Positions 19,890 through 28,013 of a DNA stretch of 64,000 nt are shown in pieces. Within the stretch, counting starts at the first letter, position 1. The number at the start of each line of letters is the position of its first letter. Under the pieces are notes generated by a model. That model did no database searches. It worked only from the letters and a program-made list of their open reading frames with translations, and was not told where the DNA came from. This DNA comes from Pantoea wallisii (GTDB lineage: Bacteria > Pseudomonadota > Gammaproteobacteria > Enterobacterales > Enterobacteriaceae), in the NCBI RefSeq assembly GCF_002095485.1, contig NZ_MLFS01000019.1, positions 1-64,000 of the forward strand, given 5' to 3'. A program made the position numbers and the translations under genes.

Positions 19890-19903
19890 ATGAGATTTCT
19901 CAT
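19890..19903. promoter_or_regulatory. Candidate operator between yeiL and rihB
   Basis: ATGAGA-TT-TCTCAT, a perfect 6-base inverted repeat 15 bases upstream of yeiL in the shared divergent region. Its symmetry fits a dimeric regulator such as YeiL, but the binding site of YeiL is not known to me. Confidence 0.45.
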
Positions 19904-20008
19904 ATTCGCCGCTAACGGGCCGCTGCTAAGGTGAAGCCGTCTACCCTACTCCACCTGATTTCCGCAATGAAATGAAGGTGATAACAACAGAACGGAAGGA
20001 AATAACCT

Positions 20009-20941
20009 ATGGCAACGCGCAAAATTATTTTGGATTGTGATCCCGGTCATGATGATGCCATCGCAATCATGCTGGCGGCAAAACATCCGGCGATTGAGCT
20101 ACTGGGTATCACGATTGTGGCAGGCAACCAGATCCTGGATAAGACCTTAGTAAATGGCCTGCATGTGTGTCAGGCGTTAAATATTGATACGCCAGTGTAT
20201 GCCGGCATGCCGCAGCCCATTATGCGTAAGCAGATTGTCGCCGATAATATTCACGGCGAAACCGGCCTCGACGGCCCGGTATTTGGTCCGCTTGTGCGTA
20301 AAGCCGAAGATAAGCACGCGGTGAATTTTATTATCGATACGCTATTGAACAGCGAGGGCGATATTACGCTGGTCCCCGTTGGTCCGCTGACAAATATTGC
20401 GGTAGCGATGCGCATGCAGCCAAAAATCATCCCTAAAATTCGTGAAATTGTGCTGATGGGCGGTGCATACGGCACCGGCAATTTCACACCGTCGGCTGAA
20501 TTTAATATCTATGCGGATCCGGAAGCGGCACGCGTGGTATTTACCGCAGGCGTACCGCTGGTAATGATGGGCCTGGATCTTACTCACCAAACGGTTTGTA
20601 CGCCGGATATTATTACGCGCATGGAGAACGCAGGCGGTCCGGCCGGCCAACTGTTCAGCGATATGATGAACTTCACGCTGAAAACCCAGTTTGATAACTA
20701 CGGTCTCGCCGGTGGTCCGGTGCATGACGCCACTTGCGTAGCTTATCTCATCAATCCCGATGCCTTTAAGGTGCAGGAGATGTTTGTTGAGATCGATGTA
20801 AACCAGGGCCCCTGCTACGGCCGCACGGTATGCGATGAGCTGGGCGTGCTGGGCCTGCCGGCCAATACCAAAGTGGGTATCACGCTGGATACGGCCTGGT
20901 TCTGGGATGTCGTGGAAGCGTGCGTGCGCCAATACCATTAA
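20009..20941 (+). CDS. rihB: Pyrimidine-specific ribonucleoside hydrolase RihB
   Basis: 310 residues, close to the 313 of E. coli RihB (YeiK). It hydrolyses cytidine and uridine to the base and ribose in the cytoplasm and depends on calcium. The calcium and substrate site is at the N-terminus (DCDPGHDDA, residues 9-17), followed by GITIVAGNQ, and conserved PVGPLTNIA and [22 protein letters not shown] blocks lie mid-protein. A strong GGAAGG site precedes the ATG. It is first of a two-gene unit with the nucleoside transporter nupX and lies opposite yeiL. Confidence 0.93.
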   Translation: MATRKIILDCDPGHDDAIAIMLAAKHPAIELLGITIVAGNQILDKTLVNGLHVCQALNIDTPVYAGMPQPIMRKQIVADNIHGETGLDGPVFGPLVRKAEDKHAVNFIIDTLLNSEGDITLVPVGPLTNIAVAMRMQPKIIPKIREIVLMGGAYGTGNFTPSAEFNIYADPEAARVVFTAGVPLVMMGLDLTHQTVCTPDIITRMENAGGPAGQLFSDMMNFTLKTQFDNYGLAGGPVHDATCVAYLINPDAFKVQEMFVEIDVNQGPCYGRTVCDELGVLGLPANTKVGITLDTAWFWDVVEACVRQYH

Positions 20942-20964
20942 CAAAGATTGACCTCACCTTATCG

Positions 20965-20984
20965 GGTTGCCCTTCAGGGCAACC
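20965..20984 (+). terminator. Hairpin between rihB and nupX
   Basis: GGTTGCCC-TTCA-GGGCAACC, a perfect 8-base stem 24 bases after the rihB stop. No T run follows, so it is more likely an attenuator or mRNA-stabilising hairpin than a full terminator. Confidence 0.5.
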
Positions 20985-21051
20985 TCAATATGGGCAGTAA
21001 GCTGTCGCCCATACCGCTCATGCACGGCCAAAACAAACATCAAGAGAGATC

Positions 21052-22305
21052 ATGATGGACATAATGAGAAGTGTTCTGGGTATGGTGGTCTTACTGGCGA
21101 TCGCCTTTTTGCTGTCAGTGAATAAAAAACAGATCAGTCTGCGGACCACCGGTGCGGCGCTGTTAATACAGATTGCCATTGGCGGCGCCGTTCTCTATTT
21201 ACCACCGGGAAAATGGCTGGCGGAAAAAGCCGCTTATGGCGTCCATCAGGCGCTATCTTACAGTGACGCAGGCAGCGCATTTCTGTTTGGCGCGCTGGCG
21301 GGCCCACAAATGGATAAGGTATTTAACGGTGCAGGATTTGTATTTGCGTTCCATGTATTGCCCGCGATTATCTTTATTACTGCACTGGTGAGCGTGCTCT
21401 ATTATATCGGCGTAATGGGATTTCTGATTCGCCTGCTCGGCGCTCTATTTCAGCGCGCGCTGGCGATCAGTAAAATTGAGTCCTTTGTTGCCGTCACAAC
21501 CATCTTTCTGGGGCAGAATGAGATCCCCGCCATCGTCAAACCCTTCATTCACCGCCTGAACCGTAATGAACTGTTCACGGCAATTTGCAGCGGTATGGCG
21601 TCTATTGCCGGCTCCACCATGCTGGGTTACGCCGGTTTAGGCGTTCCCATTGACTATCTGCTGGCGGCATCGCTGATGGCGATTCCCGGCGGGATTCTGT
21701 TTGCGCGCCTCCTGAGCCCGGCCACGGAGGCTTCAGCGGTCGCTTTTACGGATCTCTCATTCAGTGAAACCCCGGCGCGCAGCTTGATCGAGGCCGCCGC
21801 CGCAGGGGCGATTACCGGCCTGAAAATTGCGGCTGGCCTCGGCACGGTTGTCCTGGCGTTCGTCGCTATCATCGCCATGGTCAACGGCATTCTCGGCGGA
21901 ATCGGCGGCTGGTTTGGATATGGTCAGTTCAGCCTGCAGGGCGTATTCGGTTTTGTATTAGCGCCGCTGGCGTGGCTGATGGGCGTTGACTGGCACCATG
22001 CCGCGCTGGCGGGAAGCCTGATTGGGGAAAAGCTGGCGGTCAATGAGTTCGTCGCTTACCTTAGCTTCTCTCCTTATCTGCAGGATAGCGGCGCGCTGGA
22101 CAACAAAACCGTGGCCATTATCTCGTTCGCCCTGTGCGGTTTTGCTAATTTCGGCTCAATCGGTGTGGTTGTGGGGGCGTTTTCAGCGGTTGCACCGGAA
22201 CGCACCTCGGAGATTGCCCGGTTGGGCATGCGCGCCCTGCTGGCGGCCACGCTCTCCAATCTGATGAGTGCCACCATTGCCGGCTTCTTTATCGGCATTG
22301 GTTGA
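21052..22305 (+). CDS. nupX: Nucleoside transporter NupX
   Basis: 417 residues, matching the length of E. coli NupX (YeiM). It belongs to the concentrative nucleoside transporter family, which imports nucleosides with protons across the inner membrane. Family blocks visible are GALAGPQMD, FLGQNEIPAIVKPF (substrate-site region), GMASIAGSTMLGYAGLGV and SFALCGFANFGSIGVVVG. About ten hydrophobic segments run the length of the protein. Nucleoside entering here would be split by RihB. The start may be the ATG at 21052 or the next ATG one codon on; GAGAGATC precedes both. Confidence 0.92.
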   Translation: MMDIMRSVLGMVVLLAIAFLLSVNKKQISLRTTGAALLIQIAIGGAVLYLPPGKWLAEKAAYGVHQALSYSDAGSAFLFGALAGPQMDKVFNGAGFVFAFHVLPAIIFITALVSVLYYIGVMGFLIRLLGALFQRALAISKIESFVAVTTIFLGQNEIPAIVKPFIHRLNRNELFTAICSGMASIAGSTMLGYAGLGVPIDYLLAASLMAIPGGILFARLLSPATEASAVAFTDLSFSETPARSLIEAAAAGAITGLKIAAGLGTVVLAFVAIIAMVNGILGGIGGWFGYGQFSLQGVFGFVLAPLAWLMGVDWHHAALAGSLIGEKLAVNEFVAYLSFSPYLQDSGALDNKTVAIISFALCGFANFGSIGVVVGAFSAVAPERTSEIARLGMRALLAATLSNLMSATIAGFFIGIG

Positions 22306-22320
22306 TCCTGCTACCGGGCA

Positions 22321-23187
22321 CTATGCCTCATCGCGCGGCGTATGCCCGGTTTTCATCGGCGCGACCACCACGTTAACGCCCAGCTCCTGCATGCGCCGCA
22401 GCGTGGCGACCGGCGTTCCCTGATTCACAATCACCACATCAAACTCACTCAGGTGGGCAAAGCGATGCAGGGCACGGCGCTCAAACTTGGTGTTATCCAT
22501 CATCAGAATGCGCTTCTGCGCAGCATCAAACATCGCGCGCTTGGTCTCTACCGTCTCCGCGGATTGATGAAACACCGCATCATCAATGATCGCTGACATG
22601 CTGACAAAAAACACATCGGCGCGCAGGCCGGCAATCGCTTCACGCGTCATGCGGCCCATAAAGGCGTTACACCAGTGGTGGAACTGCCCGCCCAACCCCA
22701 TCAGCGTGATATCCCGCCCGTTACGTAATTCATTCATCAACGTCAGCGAGTTGGTGATCACCGTGAGCGGGGCTTTCACTGCCAGCAGCCGCGCCATCTG
22801 CAGCACGGTAGTGGAGTCATCAAGAAACAGCGCCTGGCCCGGTTCAATCCAGGTTGCTGCTACCTCCGCGATAGCCTGCTTCTCCTCCAGCTGGCGTGTG
22901 GCGCGATAGATATCGCTGGACTCAACCAGGCTGGTCGGCGTGGCCGACACCACACCGCGGGATTTATGCAGCAGGCCGCGCTCCACCATTTCATCAATGT
23001 CGCGGTGCGCGGTCATCAGGCTGATGCCAAAACGTTCAGTGATATCTTCAATGCGGATCGCCCCTTCCGCCATCACCGCTTCAGCAATCAGCTGACGCCG
23101 CGCCAGCTGACGAGCCTGGCGGCTGTCGCCGGGTAAGGTTTCGTTCAGGAATACGCCAGCAGAGGTGTCGTGCGGGTTGTGCGCCAT
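22321..23187 (-). CDS. DeoR/GlpR-family regulator of the erythritol transporter operon
   Basis: 288 residues. A DeoR helix-turn-helix (EDITERFGISLMTAHRDIDEMVERG) is followed by a sugar-phosphate-sensing domain (FLDDSTTVLQMARLL, VITNSLTLMNEL, FVSMSAIIDDAVFHQSAETVETKRAM). A leader of about 30 residues precedes the helix-turn-helix. It is the last gene of the DUF2291/ATPase/permease/binding-protein operon. DeoR repressors usually sense a phosphorylated pathway intermediate, here possibly a tetrulose phosphate. It sits beside EryD, so the island has two regulators. Confidence 0.85.
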   Translation of the reverse strand: MAHNPHDTSAGVFLNETLPGDSRQARQLARRQLIAEAVMAEGAIRIEDITERFGISLMTAHRDIDEMVERGLLHKSRGVVSATPTSLVESSDIYRATRQLEEKQAIAEVAATWIEPGQALFLDDSTTVLQMARLLAVKAPLTVITNSLTLMNELRNGRDITLMGLGGQFHHWCNAFMGRMTREAIAGLRADVFFVSMSAIIDDAVFHQSAETVETKRAMFDAAQKRILMMDNTKFERRALHRFAHLSEFDVVIVNQGTPVATLRRMQELGVNVVVAPMKTGHTPRDEA

Positions 23188-23278
23188 AGTTCGTCCGAAA
23201 AGAGAGCAGAAGTGCAGGTTTGGCGTAGATTACAGCGCGTAAACGCCTGGTTTGCAAATGTGCGCGCCTGCGTGAGCA

Positions 23279-23300
23279 GCGGCGCACAAGGTTGCGCCGC
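23279..23300 (-). terminator. Hairpin between binding-protein gene and deoR-type gene
   Basis: GCGGCGCA-CAAGGT-TGCGCCGC, a perfect 8-base stem in the 141-base gap after the binding-protein stop. No T run follows on the minus strand. It may protect the abundant binding-protein message or reduce read-through into the regulator. Confidence 0.5.
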
Positions 23301-23328
23301 CGGGATTGCTACGGTGAGGGTTAGTCCG

Positions 23329-24276
23329 TTACTGCTTCAGTACGAAGGGCGAAACAAAGTTACCCGCATTCTCTTTGGTGATCAGGATGCAATCAAACAG
23401 CTGTTTCTCTGCCGCCGCGCCGGTTTTGCCGGTCTTCAGGAAGGTGTCGGCCTGCTCAACCGCTTTCCCGGCGAACTGTGCCACAGGCTGCATCACGGTG
23501 TAGGCCAGCGTGCCCGCTTTTACCGCATCGACGGCGTCCGGAGAGCCATCAAACCCGCCCACTTTCACCTGCTTCAGTTTGCCCGCCTCTTTCAGCGCCG
23601 CAATGGCCCCCAGCGCCATCTCATCGTTACCGCTGATGACACCTTTAATGTCCGGATTGGCCTGCAGCAGCGACTGCATCTTGTTAAAGCCCTGCGTGCG
23701 ATCCCAGTTCGCTACCTCCTGGCCCACCTTCTTCAGCGTGGGGTACTGCGTCAGCACGGTATCAAAGCCATTGGCGCGCGTGGCCGCATTGTTATCCGAT
23801 GGCGGCCCCACCAGCTCCACATAACTGGCCGTCTCGCCCACCTGCTTCACCCACTCCATCGCCCCTACGGCGGCGCCCTGCGCGTTATTCGACACCAGTT
23901 GCGCTTTCGCCAGCCCGCTTTGGTTGAGCTCCGCGTTAATAACAAAGACCGGGATATTCGCTGCAATCGCCTTTTTCACCGATCCAATGGAGCCATCGGC
24001 GTTAGCCGGATCAAGAATGATCGCTTTCGATTTATTGGTAATGGCGGTATCGATCAGCTGGCTTTCCGTATTGGTATCGCCTTTGTGCGCGCTGACTTTG
24101 GCGCTGTAACCCAGCTTCTCTGCAGCCTTCTGCGCCACCTGTCCCTCTGTTAGCCAGTAAGGGTTTGAGGGATCGTTAACGATGATGGTCATCAGGCCAT
24201 TGTTCGCCCAGCCAGGCAGCGCGAAGGTAGAGATCGCCACGACGGCGGCGGCAATAAACAGACGTTTGGTTAACAT
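23329..24276 (-). CDS. ABC transporter periplasmic sugar/polyol-binding protein (EryG-like)
   Basis: 315 residues with a signal peptide (FIAAAVVAISTFALPGWA) and the ribose-type binding-protein fold (MTIIVNDPSNPYWLTEG, AIILDPANADGS, GVISGNDEMALGAIAAL, GGFDGSPDAVDAV). It should capture erythritol or a related tetritol in the periplasm, judged from the divergent eryABCD genes. The ATG at 24276 follows ACGGAGC; the longer in-frame version lacks a signal start. Confidence 0.85.
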   Translation of the reverse strand: MLTKRLFIAAAVVAISTFALPGWANNGLMTIIVNDPSNPYWLTEGQVAQKAAEKLGYSAKVSAHKGDTNTESQLIDTAITNKSKAIILDPANADGSIGSVKKAIAANIPVFVINAELNQSGLAKAQLVSNNAQGAAVGAMEWVKQVGETASYVELVGPPSDNNAATRANGFDTVLTQYPTLKKVGQEVANWDRTQGFNKMQSLLQANPDIKGVISGNDEMALGAIAALKEAGKLKQVKVGGFDGSPDAVDAVKAGTLAYTVMQPVAQFAGKAVEQADTFLKTGKTGAAAEKQLFDCILITKENAGNFVSPFVLKQ

Positions 24277-24347
24277 AAGTGCTCCGTTATTATAGGGGGG
24301 TACAGGTATGACGGATAACCGCGCGCTGCCGGAACAGCGCACGCACG

Positions 24348-25403
24348 TTAGCGACCGCGCCGTCCGTATTGCAGGGTATTCAGCAATACCGCCAGCACAA
24401 TCACGGCGCCGGTGAACACCGTCTGCCAATAGGCAGAGACGCCGATAATCACTAAACCATCAGAGAGAAAGCCGATCACGAAAGCGCCCAGCAGCGTACC
24501 GCGCACGTTGCCGCGACCGCCGGTCAGGGCCGCACCACCAATCACGACGGCCGCAATCGCCGTCAGTTCATAGGTGGTGCCGGCGGTAGGCCCGGCAGAG
24601 GTAAGCTGAGAGGAGAGCACCAGCCCGGCCATGGCCGCGCAGATACCGGACAGCACATACACACTGATTTTGATGCGTTTTACTGGCACACCGGAGAGGT
24701 CGGCTGCGCGCTCGTTACCGCCCGAGGCATACAGCCAGCGCCCAAAGGCCGTGCGGCTGAGCAGGAAGCCGCACGCCAGCGCCACGACACCCAGCACCAG
24801 CACACCTACCGGCACGGTAAACAGGCGATTAAAGCCCAGCCAGTCAAATCCGGTATTGCCCAGAGCCTCACTGCCGGAGAGCTTGTTGTAGGTCAGGCCA
24901 TTGGTCATCAGCAGCGCGATACCGCGCGCCACGTACATAGTGCCGAGCGTGGCAACAAACGCCGGCACGCGAAACCAGGCGATCAGCACGCCGTTAACCA
25001 GCCCCACCAGCGCACCCACCAGCAGTGTCAGGATCGCGACGGCCCACACCGGCAGATAGAGCACCACGCCCAGCGCATCGAGGTTGATGCCCTGCATCAT
25101 AAAACCGGCCATCACGCCGGCCAGTCCCAGCGTTGAACCGACTGAGAGATCGATACCGCCATTCAGGATCACCAGCAGCATGCCGATCGCCGGCAAACCA
25201 AAGATCGCCACGTGTGATGCCATGGTCAGGAAGTTGGCGCCGGTAAAGTAGTTGGGCGACAGCAGGGAGAAGGTGGCGATAATTACCAGCAGCGCGATGA
25301 AGGCGCGCCCCTCCAGCAGCAGGCGCGCCAGATGCAGGCGACCGCCCTGCCGTTGCGGCGCGGCGATGGCTGGTGTAGCCAGCGTTTGGGTTCTGTCAGT
25401 CAT
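24348..25403 (-). CDS. ABC transporter permease, ribose type (EryF-like)
   Basis: 351 residues with eight or more membrane helices and the family blocks NGGIDLSVGSTLGL, VNGVLIAWFRVPAFVATLGTM and GGAALTGGRGNVRGTLLGA. It forms the inner-membrane channel for the operon's ATPase and binding protein. The ATG at 25403 (MTDRTQ) is selected because ACGGAGCAAAC precedes it; a start seven codons earlier is also possible. It begins 22 bases past the ATPase stop. Confidence 0.87.
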   Translation of the reverse strand: MTDRTQTLATPAIAAPQRQGGRLHLARLLLEGRAFIALLVIIATFSLLSPNYFTGANFLTMASHVAIFGLPAIGMLLVILNGGIDLSVGSTLGLAGVMAGFMMQGINLDALGVVLYLPVWAVAILTLLVGALVGLVNGVLIAWFRVPAFVATLGTMYVARGIALLMTNGLTYNKLSGSEALGNTGFDWLGFNRLFTVPVGVLVLGVVALACGFLLSRTAFGRWLYASGGNERAADLSGVPVKRIKISVYVLSGICAAMAGLVLSSQLTSAGPTAGTTYELTAIAAVVIGGAALTGGRGNVRGTLLGAFVIGFLSDGLVIIGVSAYWQTVFTGAVIVLAVLLNTLQYGRRGR

Positions 25404-25425
25404 ACCGTTTGCTCCGTTTTTCATG

Positions 25426-26964
25426 TCAGGCCACCATGGACTCGCCGGAGGCAGCCATAATGCGTTCTTTGCTGACGCTGGCGTCAAAGATGGCGGAGAT
25501 ACGCCCTTTGCTCATCACCACAATCCGATGCGCAATACTCAGGCACTCGCCCACTTCTGAGGTGGTATACACCACCGCCAGCCCTCTGCTGGCGCTCTCC
25601 GCCAGCAGGCGAAACACCTCAGCTTTTGCACCGATATCGATGCCGCGGCTGGGTTCATCCAGCAGGATCACTTTGGGCCGGGTCGCCAGCATCTTGCCGA
25701 TTACCACCTTCTGCTGATTCCCGCCGGAGAGCGATCCAATCGCCGCATCGCCACCGGCAGTTTTCACCGTCACATTCCGAATACTCTCGCTAATCAGCTG
25801 CTTCTCCCGCCGGGTAGAGAGCACCAGCCCACGCACAAACTCGCTAATGCTGGCCAGAGACAGGTTTTCCCCTACTGACAGGGTCTGTACCAGACCATCG
25901 CGCTGCCGATCTTCCGGCACCAGCGCCAGGCCCAGTTTGATGCGCTGTGAAATCGTCAGGCCGGAGAGATCGGTATCCTGCAGCAGGATCTGTCCGCTGC
26001 TTTGCCGCAACCGCCCGGCAATCGTCTCCAGTAACTCCGTGCGGCCGGCTCCCATCAGGCCGTAGAGGCAGACAATCTCTCCGGCCTGCACCGCCAGAGA
26101 GAGGTTATCCACCAGCCGGATACCGGTTTTACTCTGCACGGTGAGATCCTTAACCGTCAGCGCCCGGGCACCAAAGGCATACCCCTGCGGCGGTGAGCCG
26201 AGGTCAAAGTGATTACCCACCATATGGCGCACGATCCACTGAAGGTCGATCTCTTCGCGTTTGGCATAGGCCGTCATCACGCCATCGCGCAGGACCACGG
26301 CGCGATCGGTTATCTCCAGCGCCTCCTCCAGATGGTGTGAGATGTAGACGATAGCCACACCCTGACTGGTGAGGTCGCGAATCACCTGAAACAGCACCGC
26401 CACTTCCGCAGCGCTAAGCGCTGATGTCGGTTCATCCATAATCAGAATCTGCGCATTCACCGACAGCGCACGGGCGATCTCCACAATCTGCTGCTGCCCC
26501 AGGCGGAGTGTCTCCACGGGCGTCAGCGGATCGATCTCCTCCTCCAGCGCCGCCATCAGATGACGGGTAATGCGCGCCTCTTCGGCGTAATCCACCCCGC
26601 CTGCCCGACGAATCTCCCGCCCCATAAAGATGTTGTCACGCACGTTCATATTGGGCGCGAGATTAAGCTCCTGATGAATAATCGAGATGCCGCAGTCGCG
26701 TGCCTCAGTGGCGGATCGAAACACGCTCTCCTCGCCGTTAAGCAGAATTTCCCCGGATGTTGGCGTAATCACGCCAGACAAAATTTTCATCAGCGTCGAT
26801 TTACCCGCCCCGTTCTCCCCGAACAGCGTGGTCACTTCGCCGCGACGAATCTCAAAATTAACGCCCTTCAACGCGTGCGTTGAGCCATAAACCTTGCTGA
26901 CATTGCGTGCCTGCAGAATCACTTCGCCTTTGAGCAGCGCAGGATTGACGTTAAACGGTTTCAT
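25426..26964 (-). CDS. ABC transporter ATPase, tandem sugar type (EryE-like)
   Basis: 512 residues with two nucleotide-binding domains in the arrangement of sugar importers. Domain 1 has Walker A GENGAGKST (residues 49-57), a LRLGQQQ signature and Walker B LIMDEPTSAL. Domain 2 has a degenerate Walker A (GLMGAGRTE), the signature LSGGNQQK and Walker B LLDEPSRGIDI. It powers uptake with the adjacent permease. Its ATG overlaps the stop of the DUF2291 gene (ATGA), so the two are co-translated. Confidence 0.9.
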   Translation of the reverse strand: MKPFNVNPALLKGEVILQARNVSKVYGSTHALKGVNFEIRRGEVTTLFGENGAGKSTLMKILSGVITPTSGEILLNGEESVFRSATEARDCGISIIHQELNLAPNMNVRDNIFMGREIRRAGGVDYAEEARITRHLMAALEEEIDPLTPVETLRLGQQQIVEIARALSVNAQILIMDEPTSALSAAEVAVLFQVIRDLTSQGVAIVYISHHLEEALEITDRAVVLRDGVMTAYAKREEIDLQWIVRHMVGNHFDLGSPPQGYAFGARALTVKDLTVQSKTGIRLVDNLSLAVQAGEIVCLYGLMGAGRTELLETIAGRLRQSSGQILLQDTDLSGLTISQRIKLGLALVPEDRQRDGLVQTLSVGENLSLASISEFVRGLVLSTRREKQLISESIRNVTVKTAGGDAAIGSLSGGNQQKVVIGKMLATRPKVILLDEPSRGIDIGAKAEVFRLLAESASRGLAVVYTTSEVGECLSIAHRIVVMSKGRISAIFDASVSKERIMAASGESMVA

Positions 26965-27614
26965 TTCACCTCCAGGCTAACCGGTGTCACCATCCACATA
27001 GCGGGATTCAGCAGACGAAACACCCCCACAACCTGCACGGTTTTGCCCGGTAGCGCCTCGCGATCCAGCTTATCCAGTACCGCCCCCTTCATTGCCCGAT
27101 TAATGGCGGAACCGGCATTTTGATACTCAATCTGATTGGTGAAATCCCCGAACTGTATGTGGCCGCTGGCGTCACGCAGGTCGGTGCCGGTGATCGCCGG
27201 GCCGGTCTGCACGCGCACCTGTATACCGGCAGGCAATCCCGCCACCTGCAGCGGGAAGATCCCCATCTGTCCCGGCTGCACCACGCCCTCCAGCTTCACC
27301 GGAATGACCGGCAGCGGTGCGCCCACACCATATTTGGCGACCGCAGCCTGCTGATTCTCCTGCAGCGCAGCGGCCAGAGTGCTGGCATCAACGGCGCGCG
27401 TCGTAACATCCTGCTGAATACCCGGAAAGGTTTTCTGCCCGTAGCTATCAGCGGAGAAGCGCTGCGTCTGCACATCCTCCACAGCCCCCTTTTTTACCAC
27501 TTTGGTATCAAGCGCGATGGCCGCGATCACGGCGACCGCGACGGCGCCCGTCAGCCAGTAACGCCGGGCACGCTGCCGCGCCAGCTGCTGTGCAAGTATC
27601 GAGACATCGGACAT
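26961..27614 (-). CDS. DUF2291 family periplasmic protein of ery transporter operon
   Basis: 217 residues, first gene of the transporter operon. A membrane anchor (residues 20-36) precedes a DUF2291 body (TKVVKKG, RFSADSYGQKTFPGIQQDVTTRAVDA, GFRLLNPAMW-like end). DUF2291 proteins are usually lipoproteins tied to sugar ABC transporters; the lipobox cysteine is absent here (ALDTKVV), so this one is probably held by an uncleaved anchor. Its role is unknown, perhaps assisting the binding protein. Confidence 0.75.
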   Translation of the reverse strand: MSDVSILAQQLARQRARRYWLTGAVAVAVIAAIALDTKVVKKGAVEDVQTQRFSADSYGQKTFPGIQQDVTTRAVDASTLAAALQENQQAAVAKYGVGAPLPVIPVKLEGVVQPGQMGIFPLQVAGLPAGIQVRVQTGPAITGTDLRDASGHIQFGDFTNQIEYQNAGSAINRAMKGAVLDKLDREALPGKTVQVVGVFRLLNPAMWMVTPVSLEVK

Positions 27615-28013
27615 AACGTCACCTCTCTGTTATCAGCCATCGCTCAAACTGATAATGTTATAAATGTGATAACTTGTGTGATGAAAATTGTGCTGTTGTG
27701 ATTAAATTGTCAACAGGCAGCGCGCAAATTTTTCAGGAGAGCGATCTGGATCGCTTAATCACACCCTAAGAAGCCTTACCAGGGTTAATGCCCTTATACA
27801 TAAGGGTTAAACGTATTTGTCAGCAGCAGAGCGTCGCGTTAACCGGCCGTTTTTCGTGATCGGATTCGCTAATTCAAATGAAATTTATTATGTTTTACGC
27901 AAAATAATACAACAGATATGTTATCTCCATGAGAAGTGGTGTAAGAGGTTACTTAGCAAATTCATCACAGGCCGTTAACACGGCAGAGACGACAAAGCGG
28001 TTGGGGGGTTTAG
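27615..28013. promoter_or_regulatory. Divergent control region of the erythritol island
   Basis: This 399-base AT-rich gap drives both the transporter operon and eryABCD. Two inverted repeats stand out: GTTAT-N7-ATAAC at 27657-27673, close to the transporter operon, and CCCTTAT-AC-ATAAGGG at 27791-27806, which is flanked by TTAATG and TTAA. They are candidate sites for the DeoR-type regulator and EryD, with no way to assign which. No gene is visible. Confidence 0.5.
27791..27806. promoter_or_regulatory. Candidate operator in the ery control region
   Basis: CCCTTAT-AC-ATAAGGG, a perfect 7-base inverted repeat near the middle of the divergent region, 208 bases before eryA. Possible EryD (SorC-type) or DeoR-type site. 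Confidence 0.4.
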
